Made by a program: the position numbers and the translations under genes
DNA from: SZUA-430 sp044375275
Lineage (GTDB): Bacteria; Pseudomonadota; Alphaproteobacteria; Micropepsales; Micropepsaceae
Length of the DNA: 5,916 bases
Reading direction: 5' to 3'
NCBI GenBank assembly: GCA_044375275.1
Contig: JBILMZ010000216.1
Location: forward strand, 1-5,916
The notes under the pieces: model-generated
Seen by the model: the letters and a program-made list of their open reading frames with translations, nothing else
Told to the model about the DNA's origin: nothing
Databases searched by the model: none
In this document: positions 1-5,523 of the stretch, in pieces
Numbering within the stretch: the first letter of the stretch is position 1
How the letters are laid out: every line of letters begins with the position of its first letter

Positions 1-1
1 C

Positions 2-850
2 ACCGGCCTGACGCAGCGCACACCCGAGCTGCTGGCCAAGGAAATCGCTCGCTGCCGCCAGATGACGGACAAGCCGATCGGCGTGAACCTGACCTTCCTG
101 CCGGCGCTGACGCAGCCAGACTATCCCGGCTACATCAAGGCCATCATCGAGGGCGGCGTCAAAATCGTCGAGACTGCTGGCAACAACCCGGCCAAGTGGA
201 TGCCCGTCCTCAAGGAAAACGGCATCAAGGTTATTCACAAGTGCACATCCGTCCGCCACTCGCTGAAAGCCGAACAGATCGGCTGTGACGCGGTCTCGGT
301 CGACGGCTTTGAATGCGGCGGTCACCCCGGCGAAGACGACATCCCGAACTTCATCCTGTTGCCGCGCGCAGCTGACGAACTGAAGATCCCGTTCGTCGCC
401 TCCGGCGGCATGGCCGACGGCCGCAGCCTCGTGGCCGCACTTGCCATGGGTGCAGAAGGCATGAACATGGGCACGCGCTTCATTGCGACCAAGGAAGCAC
501 CCGTCCACGAGAACGTGAAGAAGGCGATCGTCGCCGCCAGCGAACTCGACACGCGCCTCGTCATGCGTCCGCTGCGCAACACCGAGCGCGTGCTGAAGAA
601 CGCCGCCGTCGAACGTCTGCTCGAGAAGGAAAAGGCACTGGGCCCGAAGCTCCAGTTCCAGGACATCATCGAGGAAGTCGCCGGTGTGTATCCGAAAATC
701 ATGACCGACGGCGACATGGAAGCCGGCGCCTGGTCATGCGGCATGGTCGTGGGCCTCATCAACGACATCCCTACCTGCAAGGAACTGATCGACCGGATCA
801 TGAAAGAGGCCGACGACATCATCACAAAGCGCCTCGCCCGGTTCGCTTAG
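2..850 (+). CDS. Nitronate monooxygenase (2-nitropropane dioxygenase family), 5' end outside window
   Basis: This is an FMN-dependent TIM-barrel enzyme of the nitronate monooxygenase family, which oxidises alkyl nitronates to carbonyl compounds and nitrite in the cytoplasm. The frame is open from base 2, and the residues before the first ATG (62) already fit the family (TGLTQRTPELL), so 62 is an internal methionine and the gene starts upstream. I see 282 residues; family members usually have a little over 300, so roughly the first 40-50 residues with the first FMN-binding strand are missing. Visible motifs, numbered from the Met at 62, are the PIGVNLTFLP strand, GFECGGHPG at 82-90 with the likely catalytic His88, and the FMN-phosphate region GGMADG...GAEGMNMGTRF at 115-140. 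The usual GFEAGGH reads GFECGGH here. The physiological substrate cannot be told. A perfect hairpin 20 bases after the stop may end its transcript. Confidence 0.92.
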   Translation, partial: TGLTQRTPELLAKEIARCRQMTDKPIGVNLTFLPALTQPDYPGYIKAIIEGGVKIVETAGNNPAKWMPVLKENGIKVIHKCTSVRHSLKAEQIGCDAVSVDGFECGGHPGEDDIPNFILLPRAADELKIPFVASGGMADGRSLVAALAMGAEGMNMGTRFIATKEAPVHENVKKAIVAASELDTRLVMRPLRNTERVLKNAAVERLLEKEKALGPKLQFQDIIEEVAGVYPKIMTDGDMEAGAWSCGMVVGLINDIPTCKELIDRIMKEADDIITKRLARFA

Positions 851-870
851 AAACGTGCGACCACAACACG

Positions 871-898
871 GGGCGGTCCGAACCAACAAGGACCGCCC
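871..898 (+). terminator. GC-rich hairpin, terminator or start-site occluder
   Basis: A perfect 9-bp inverted repeat (GGGCGGTCC at 871-879, GGACCGCCC at 890-898) with a 10-base loop lies between the nitronate monooxygenase stop and the ATG at 902. No T-tract follows, so it is not a classical intrinsic terminator. The right arm overlaps the AAGGA ribosome site at 888-892 that would serve the ATG at 902, so folding in RNA would hide that site. Ending the upstream transcript and reducing translation of the remnant downstream are both possible. Confidence 0.45.
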
Positions 899-901
899 GA
901 C

Positions 902-1205
902 ATGAAGTGCTCGACCTGCCACGCGGAAAATCCGGATCGCGCGAAATTCTGCGTGGAATGTGGTTCAGCATTCGCCTCCCGATGCGCGTCTTGCAACGCT
1001 GAACTGATCGCAGGCGCCAAATTCTGCGCCGAGTGCGGGACAAAGGTGGGAAGCGCCAAGCCCGCACCAACACCAGCCCCCCGCGAAACCCCCAAACACC
1101 TCGCCGACAAGATCCGCCAGTCAAAAGCTGCCGTCGAAGGCGAGCGCAAGAAAGTGAGTGCGAACTGCGCTGACGTGAGGGTTTCGATGAAGTTTGGCGA
1201 AGCTC
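902..1205 (+). repeat. Left copy of cyclase 5' repeat
   Basis: This stretch pairs with 3513-3807. Similarity is moderate over the zinc ribbon and highest over the linker at 1082-1150 versus 3684-3752; a 70-base hand alignment there, including one flanking C, matches at 62 positions. It decays after 1150 and is lost near 1205. Starts of the two linkers are 2602 bases apart, in direct orientation. The left copy is GC-rich in its ribbon (60% in line 961-1020), unlike the right copy. Confidence 0.8.
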
Positions 1206-1241
1206 CGATTTCGTTTCAATTCTCATTTATCTCGGAGAGGC

Positions 1242-1245
1242 GGAG
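1242..1245 (+). promoter_or_regulatory. Ribosome binding site choosing the hydrolase start
   Basis: GGAG at 1242-1245 lies 7 bases before the ATG at 1253, which opens a textbook signal peptide. A second purine run, GGAGAGG, lies just upstream at 1234-1240. This site is the main reason for placing the hydrolase start at 1253 rather than at the in-frame ATG at 902. No convincing -35/-10 pair was found ahead of it. Confidence 0.65.
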
Positions 1246-1252
1246 TTGGTTC

Positions 1253-3301
1253 ATGTCATCGGTGCAGAAATCTGCAAGGCCCACTCTTCGTCGTGTTGTG
1301 CAAATCTTTCTCTCCCTTTTATTGTTGGTCTCGTCGCCTGCTGTTGCCCATGATTGGGATCCGCTGTTGATGACACCAACTGAATGTTCGGAATCCGAGT
1401 TCTATGCGTCGTATCTTCGAACTAAAATGTCGTGGCAATGCGCTACGCTGAGTACCAGCGAGAATCCAGATGGTTCAGGACGAGGACTTAACATTGCTGT
1501 TGCCATTCTAAACCCACTCGACAAGAGCAAAGCCTTGCGTACGCCTACCGTCGTTGTTCACGGGGGGCCAGGGGTTGGCATTGTTCGAGATTGGTGGTCC
1601 TTTGGCAGCTATGCCCTGCTCGAGGATGGTCCACTCATCCTTTTCGACCAGCGTGGCGTCGGACAGTCCACGCCGAGACTGTGCCCCGAGCTTGACGACG
1701 ATAACCCAGAGCTCGACATTGCGTCCGCGGCCCAACTTTTCCGGCACTTAGACGAAGGTTTTGAACGCTGCGTCGAGACCTTGCAGGCAGACGGGTTCAA
1801 TTTGTCGGCCTACGGCACGCAGGCGACAGTGCGCGACATGGAAACGTTGCGCAAAGCGTTGAAGATCGAGCGATGGAATGTCTTCGGCACTTCCTATGGG
1901 ACGGCGGTCAGCCTTGCCTACATCGCCCAGCATCCAACACGGATCAAAGCGGCAGTCCTGGATTCACTTTATCCGCCGGAGATGAACGGCTTTACAACGA
2001 TGCTACCGGACTTCGTTCGATCTTTCGAAGCCATGATGCGCCTTTGCGCCACTAACGCACGATGCGCGACAAGGTTTCCCGACCTATCAGCCTCTCTGCG
2101 CAATTCGATCCGTAGCCTTGATCGACACCCGTTGACGGTAGATACGATCGATAGCAATTTCTCGGTAACGCGCCGCCGAATTTCCGGCAGCACGTTGATG
2201 GCAATTATTCATGCCAAGTTGATGTTCGCTCCGGAGTGGCACCACATCCCGCTCTTGATTTCCGATGCGGAGAAGCGATCTCCTTCGAAACGCCTTGCAC
2301 GTGCTGCAGGAAGGTGGATAGAGGAAACGCAGGAACTACGCAACGCAGTCTACTTGGCGACCGAGTGCAGTGAGCGGGCACCCTTTGAGGATAAAACCGA
2401 GCTGAAACGACAAATCGCGAAATGGCCAGAATTCGCCGCTGCGCTTGGGACAGAGTCTTCCCTATCGCTTTGCGAACGATGGCCCGTCAAACGCGAGCAG
2501 TGGCAGACGCCACGCGGTTCGGGCGTGCCATCGCTTTTGATAGCAGGGGAATGGGACCCGGTCACACCTCCAGAGCAAGCCGAGCGCACGGCTGCTTTGT
2601 TAGGAGACCGCGCTCACTATGTTCTTATCCCGCGAATTGCACACGCACCCACATGGAGTGACCCCTGTGCCACCGAAATCATGCGTGAATTTCTTAGGCA
2701 CCCCGAGAAGCGCCCAGCAACGCTGTGCGCACAGCAGTCACGGGCGCCGATACTAGCTACCCGCTTGATCGACATCGACACAACAACTGAACCCGTACCA
2801 CTTTACACTTTGCTGCTGATCTTTGCGCTCGTCCTCTCGAGCGCCATCATATGGCCGATAGCTTGGCTGCAGGGTAGATTTGCTGGAGAGTTCAACACCA
2901 TTCACTTCACGAAGCGTTCGGGTTTTTGGCTGACCGTGTCGGCAGTGGCGACACTGGTAGCCTTGTATCCGCTCGTCAAAATCGCATACTCAAACGACTT
3001 CCAATCGCTCACGTGGATGTACGATGGCATTCCCGCCGAAGCGTGGCCGGAATTCCTCTTACTCCCGATTTCGGTCGGCTTTGCAGGGACTGCCGGGTGG
3101 TTTTTCCTGCACGAAATCCGGAATGGGGTGGGATCAATTTTGCAACTGCTTCACCGAGGCCTCGTGTTTGCGTCTTTGATCGCGGTGGCGATGTATCTTT
3201 GGCGATGCGGTCTGTTGAGTGAACTTCCTTGGCACATCTTCGACGAGATCGAGCTCCAAACACTCCTCCATCTCGGAACAATTCCGGCTTCCTTGCCTTG
3301 A
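1253..3301 (+). CDS. Exported alpha/beta hydrolase (TAP-like, S33 peptidase type) with C-terminal membrane domain
   Basis: The 682-residue product starts with a signal peptide: basic MSSVQKSARPTLRR, core IFLSLLLLVSS, and AVA before His33 as the likely cleavage point. The hydrolase domain shows HGGPG at 103-107 (oxyanion hole), DQRGVGQS, the nucleophile elbow GTSYG with Ser214, Asp435 in GEWDPVTPP and His464 in IAHAPTW, a complete Ser-Asp-His triad. The ATECSERAPF and LCERWPV segments are typical of the TAP-like proline-iminopeptidase relatives, and the many cysteines suit an exported protein. After about residue 515 come four likely membrane helices (about 515-540, 557-580, 601-622, 636-655), not part of the usual family fold. 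The catalytic part should face the periplasm. The substrate is unknown; aminopeptidase or esterase activity is possible. Codon use is clearly more AT-rich than in the neighbours, suggesting transfer. The frame also extends upstream to 902. Confidence 0.82.
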   Translation: MSSVQKSARPTLRRVVQIFLSLLLLVSSPAVAHDWDPLLMTPTECSESEFYASYLRTKMSWQCATLSTSENPDGSGRGLNIAVAILNPLDKSKALRTPTVVVHGGPGVGIVRDWWSFGSYALLEDGPLILFDQRGVGQSTPRLCPELDDDNPELDIASAAQLFRHLDEGFERCVETLQADGFNLSAYGTQATVRDMETLRKALKIERWNVFGTSYGTAVSLAYIAQHPTRIKAAVLDSLYPPEMNGFTTMLPDFVRSFEAMMRLCATNARCATRFPDLSASLRNSIRSLDRHPLTVDTIDSNFSVTRRRISGSTLMAIIHAKLMFAPEWHHIPLLISDAEKRSPSKRLARAAGRWIEETQELRNAVYLATECSERAPFEDKTELKRQIAKWPEFAAALGTESSLSLCERWPVKREQWQTPRGSGVPSLLIAGEWDPVTPPEQAERTAALLGDRAHYVLIPRIAHAPTWSDPCATEIMREFLRHPEKRPATLCAQQSRAPILATRLIDIDTTTEPVPLYTLLLIFALVLSSAIIWPIAWLQGRFAGEFNTIHFTKRSGFWLTVSAVATLVALYPLVKIAYSNDFQSLTWMYDGIPAEAWPEFLLLPISVGFAGTAGWFFLHEIRNGVGSILQLLHRGLVFASLIAVAMYLWRCGLLSELPWHIFDEIELQTLLHLGTIPASLP

Positions 3302-3512
3302 GCCGGGTCGATGGCCGATCAAGCCGCTGCCGCTGCCGAGTTGACGTGCAAACGACGCCTTGTTTGATTGCCAATTCTTCGTCGAGAATGCGAGAAAGTA
3401 TATTGTTTGAATCTGCGTTGCTCAAACCGAGCCTTTCATTCGATGCGGGACGCACACTTGAGTTTGCGTATCAACTTGCTGGTTTGGAGAGAACCTGCTC
3501 AATGTTGATCAG
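3302..3512. other. AT-richer spacer without a recognisable gene
   Basis: These 211 bases separate the hydrolase stop from the cyclase start. One line (3361-3420) is 38% GC by count, the lowest seen in the window. Open frames on both strands give no recognisable protein. A short inverted repeat (GTTTGA at 3405-3410, TCAAAC at 3422-3427) is too weak to call. TTGACG at 3341 and TATATT at 3399 resemble promoter boxes but are not correctly spaced with each other. A promoter for the cyclase must lie here or further upstream, but I cannot place it. Confidence 0.5.
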
Positions 3513-3807
3513 ATGAGATGTTCTACCTGCCAACACGACGTGGGTCCGGGCGCAAAATTCTGTGTCGAGTGCGGCGCAGCATTCACTTTGAGATGCGTGG
3601 CGTGCAACACTGAATTGCCGAGAACCGCAAAGTTTTGCGCTGAATGTGGCACTAAAACTGGTGCAACACCCGTAGCGCCACTCCGCGAAACCCCCAAGCA
3701 CCTTGCCGACAAGATCCGCCAGTCGAAGGAGGCAGTCGAGGGCGAGCGCAAGCAGGTGACCGTCCTCTTCGCCGACGTGAAGGGCTCGATGGAACTCGCC
3801 GAGAGCC
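3513..3807 (+). repeat. Right copy of cyclase 5' repeat
   Basis: This is the counterpart of 902-1205. Its ribbon part is AT-richer (48% GC in line 3601-3660), while from about 3680, where the linker CGCGAAACCCCC begins, composition becomes GC-rich. The composition change therefore falls close to the start of the best-conserved part of the repeat, as expected for a recombination joint. Confidence 0.8.
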
Positions 3808-4406
3808 TCGACCCCGAGGCCTTCTCGAAAATCATGTCAAAGTTCTTCGCCATCCTCACCGAAGGCGTCGAACGCTTCGAAGGCTTCGTCGACAAGTTCA
3901 CCGGCGACGGAATCATGGCGCTCTTCGGCGCACCGATTGCCCGCGAGGACCATGCCCAGCGCGCCTGTTATGCTGCGCTTCATCTGAAAGACGAGATCGC
4001 CCGCTGCGCCACGGAGCTCAAGCGCGAGCACGGCCTTAGTTTTTCCACCCGCATGGGCTTGAACTCCGGCGAAGTCGTCGTCGGCTCGATCAGCGAAGAC
4101 CTGCGCATGGACTACACCGCACAGGGCCATACGGTCGGCCTCGCCCAGCGCATGCAGAACCTCGCCGAACCCAACACCTGCTTCGTCAGCGCCAACACGG
4201 CAGCGCTCGCCCGGGCGCAGGCGGTCACGGACGAATTCGAGATCAACGTCAACCTCGCAGACCTGAGTGAATGCCGTGCCCGGCTGGCACTGCAGCGTGG
4301 AGACCGAAACGCCGCCGCGGCCTTCCTTGATGCAGCGTTGAAGCTATATGAAGACATGGGCGCGCCGCTTCAGGCTGCGCGTCTCAGGAAGGAAATGCCC
4401 CAGTGA
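3513..4406 (+). CDS. Zinc-ribbon class III adenylate/guanylate cyclase, internally shortened
   Basis: Residues 1-50 are a double zinc ribbon (C3/C6, C17/C20, C28/C31, C42/C45), 58-80 a conserved linker, and about 82-233 a class III nucleotide cyclase domain. Metal-binding Asp88 (LFADVKGS) and Asp132 (TGDG), base-selecting Lys128 and Thr202, and Arg213 are present; the usual transition-state Asn is Gly209. cAMP is the likeliest product. Family members of this layout normally continue with the last cyclase strands, an AAA-type ATPase and TPR repeats, often about 1,000 residues in all. Here the fold stops after TAALARAQAV and joins a TPR-like tail (RARLALQRGDRNAAAAFLDAALKLYEDMGAP) ending at 297, so a large in-frame internal deletion is likely and activity is uncertain. 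The start is fixed by the conserved MRCSTC opening, although no good ribosome site precedes it (GGAGAG lies about 20 bases away). The next gene overlaps the stop. Confidence 0.85.
   Translation: MRCSTCQHDVGPGAKFCVECGAAFTLRCVACNTELPRTAKFCAECGTKTGATPVAPLRETPKHLADKIRQSKEAVEGERKQVTVLFADVKGSMELAESLDPEAFSKIMSKFFAILTEGVERFEGFVDKFTGDGIMALFGAPIAREDHAQRACYAALHLKDEIARCATELKREHGLSFSTRMGLNSGEVVVGSISEDLRMDYTAQGHTVGLAQRMQNLAEPNTCFVSANTAALARAQAVTDEFEINVNLADLSECRARLALQRGDRNAAAAFLDAALKLYEDMGAPLQAARLRKEMPQ
4386..4393 (+). promoter_or_regulatory. Ribosome binding site for the GTG start at 4403
   Basis: AGGAAGGA at 4386-4393 lies inside the cyclase's last codons, 9 bases before a GTG that overlaps the cyclase TGA as GTGA (4403-4406). 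It supports the unusual GTG start and points to translational coupling of the two genes. Confidence 0.65.
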
Positions 4407-4909
4407 CCCCCGATCCATCCCTCTTCCTCGCCGTCGCCCAGATCGCGGGCATCTTCGTCGGCTTTGGTGGCATCATTGGTTCTCTGGGAGACTTCCATGC
4501 CCGGACCGATGCCGCCAAGCTCCTGCAATCCGTAGTAACGCTCAGCCTTGGCGTCATGACGGCCGCTCTGATTCCAGCAACACTGATGCAGTTTCGCCTT
4601 GATCCACAAACGCTGTGGCAGCTGTCTTCGGCGGCCTTTTTGTTGCTCTTGTGCGTAGGCGGCACAATCGTCGTTCTATTCGATCCCGAGTATCAACAGT
4701 GGTTCCGCGAGCACATCCAACGCGCGCCACTGTTCGCGATGCTCTTCTGGATCGGTCTGGAGATTCCAATCCTGGTGTCGCTTTTTCTCGCGCTCTTCAG
4801 TGTTGTTCCGGAATGGTCCGAAGGATTCGTCGTGACCGCCCTGATGTTCAACCTGTTCCAGGCCGCAACGCTTCTCACACGCTTCCTCTTCGAAAAGCCG
4901 CGCGAATGA
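4403..4909 (+). CDS. Small integral membrane protein coupled to the cyclase, function unknown
   Basis: I do not recognise a named family. The 168-residue product begins with GTG and is mostly hydrophobic. Likely membrane helices are at about 6-28 (with the glycine-rich IAGIFVGFGGIIGSLGD), 41-63, 72-93, 109-134 and possibly 141-161, so four or five spans in the inner membrane. A short polar loop (FDPEYQQWFREHIQRA, about 93-108) separates helices three and four, and the protein ends in a charged FEKPRE tail. No cyclic-nucleotide-binding, catalytic or transporter motif is visible. The GTGA overlap with the cyclase stop, plus the AGGAAGGA site, implies co-translation, so it may act with the cyclase or simply share its transcript. 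Its GC-rich codon use matches the cyclase body, not the hydrolase. If the cyclase gene lost its middle, this gene would originally have followed a much longer protein. Confidence 0.8.
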   Translation: MTPDPSLFLAVAQIAGIFVGFGGIIGSLGDFHARTDAAKLLQSVVTLSLGVMTAALIPATLMQFRLDPQTLWQLSSAAFLLLLCVGGTIVVLFDPEYQQWFREHIQRAPLFAMLFWIGLEIPILVSLFLALFSVVPEWSEGFVVTALMFNLFQAATLLTRFLFEKPRE

Positions 4910-4926
4910 TCTGACCCGTCACGCAA

Positions 4927-4954
4927 TTGCCCCGCGGTCGACGTTGCTGCTAAT
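4927..4954 (+). promoter_or_regulatory. Weak candidate promoter for the DUF1993 gene
   Basis: TTGCCC at 4927-4932 and GCTAAT at 4949-4954 each match the sigma-70 consensus at 4 of 6 positions, with a 16-base spacer. They lie in the 73-bp gap before the gene at 4983, whose separate ribosome site suggests independent expression. The match is poor and may be chance. Confidence 0.2.
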
Positions 4955-4982
4955 ACATCGCTATCAATAAAGGAGCACAGAC

Positions 4983-5504
4983 ATGTCCATTTCACTCTAT
5001 GACATTTCGGTCGGCAGCTATCTGCAGATCGTAGGCGCCTTCGAAGGTGTTCTCGCCAAGGGGCTGGAGCACTTCAAGGCAAACGGCATCGACCCGAATG
5101 AAATCGTCGAGAGCCGGATGATCGCCGACATGCTGCCGTTCAAGTTCCAGGTCGCGGCCGTCGCACAGCATTCACTCGGCGCCATCAAGGGCATCCAGGG
5201 TGGCGTGTTCTCGCCACCCAGCGACATTCCGCCGGACTACGCAGGCCTCCAGAAGCTCATTGCCGACGCGCATGCGGGCCTGAAGGCGCTCACGCCTGCC
5301 GAAGTGAACGCATGCGAAGGCCGGGACGTGCTCTTCCAGATGCGCAACTTCAAAATTCCATTCGTGGCCGAAGGGTTCATTCAGTCCTTCTCGCTGCCGA
5401 ACCTTCACTTCCATGCGACCACAGCCTACGACATCCTCCGCATCAAGGGCGTCAAGCTGGGCAAGCAGGACTATCTCGGCACGATGCGCATCAAGGGCCA
5501 GTAG
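4983..5504 (+). CDS. DUF1993 family protein (DinB-like helical bundle)
   Basis: The 173-residue product has the length and layout of the DUF1993 family: the opening MSISLYDISVGSYLQ, the middle QVAAVAQHSLGAIKG, and the closing FHATTAYDILRIKGVKLGKQDYLG. These proteins are cytoplasmic, predicted to be helical and related to the DinB-like fold; no biochemical role is established as far as I know. No signal peptide or membrane segment is seen. The start is secure: AAAGGAG at 4969-4975 lies 7 bases before the ATG. The 73-bp gap from the membrane protein gene and this strong ribosome site suggest a separate or internally started transcript. Codon use is GC-rich and matches the outer parts of the window. 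The gene is convergent with the sulfatase, with 19 bases between stops. Confidence 0.9.
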   Translation: MSISLYDISVGSYLQIVGAFEGVLAKGLEHFKANGIDPNEIVESRMIADMLPFKFQVAAVAQHSLGAIKGIQGGVFSPPSDIPPDYAGLQKLIADAHAGLKALTPAEVNACEGRDVLFQMRNFKIPFVAEGFIQSFSLPNLHFHATTAYDILRIKGVKLGKQDYLGTMRIKGQ

Positions 5505-5505
5505 C

Positions 5506-5517
5506 AGCTGCGCAGCT
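5506..5517. other. Perfect 12-bp palindrome between convergent stops
   Basis: AGCTGCGCAGCT directly follows the DUF1993 stop. With no loop it would fold poorly as a hairpin in RNA. It could be a protein-binding site or chance; I see no second copy in the window. Confidence 0.25.
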
Positions 5518-5523
5518 AGTTGT

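Larger units (their letters stand above)
902..1252 (+). pseudogene. 5' remnant of a zinc-ribbon class III cyclase gene, in frame with the hydrolase
   Basis: The first 50 residues form a double zinc ribbon with four CxxC pairs (C3/C6, C17/C20, C28/C31, C42/C45). They are identical to the cyclase at 3513 at 32 of 50 positions by my count. A linker RETPKHLADKIRQSK follows and matches that cyclase at 22 of 23 residues. After it the family sequence VTVLFADVKGSMELAE reads VSANCADVRVSMKFGE: the metal-binding Asp survives, but the motif is corrupted, and homology ends near base 1205. All later cyclase sequence is missing. An AAGGA site at 888-892, 9 bases before the ATG, could start translation. The frame stays open into the hydrolase at 1253, so a 799-residue fusion is formally possible. 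I call a remnant because the hydrolase has its own ribosome site and signal peptide. If expressed alone it would be a small zinc-binding peptide. Confidence 0.65.

Noticed and set aside
322..825. 167-codon open frame on the minus strand inside the monooxygenase
   Set aside because: It is opposite a clear conserved gene, is rich in Ser, Met and Arg and has no recognisable motif; a shadow of GC-rich coding sequence.
62..850. ATG at 62 as the start of the nitronate monooxygenase
   Set aside because: The frame is open to base 2 and the preceding residues (TGLTQRTPELL) belong to the family, so the gene simply runs in from outside.
822..1226. Minus-strand open frames over the cyclase remnant
   Set aside because: Arg/Ser-rich translations without motifs; the plus strand has the clear zinc-ribbon reading.
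3405..3427. Inverted repeat GTTTGA/TCAAAC in the spacer as terminator or operator
   Set aside because: Only six base pairs with an 11-base loop and no T-tract; expected by chance.
3009..3455. 148-codon minus-strand frame reaching into the spacer, a possible small gene or transposase remnant
   Set aside because: The translation is Arg-rich with no familiar motif, mostly opposite the hydrolase membrane domain, and no terminal inverted repeats were seen.
3229..3516. Plus-strand 95-codon frame across the spacer
   Set aside because: It overlaps the hydrolase end in another frame and shows no ribosome site or recognisable sequence in the spacer part.
902..3752. Composite transposon or integron cassette flanked by direct repeats
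   Set aside because: No transposase, integrase, inverted ends or target duplication are visible; the repeats are themselves coding parts of a cyclase gene, which fits homologous recombination or duplication better.
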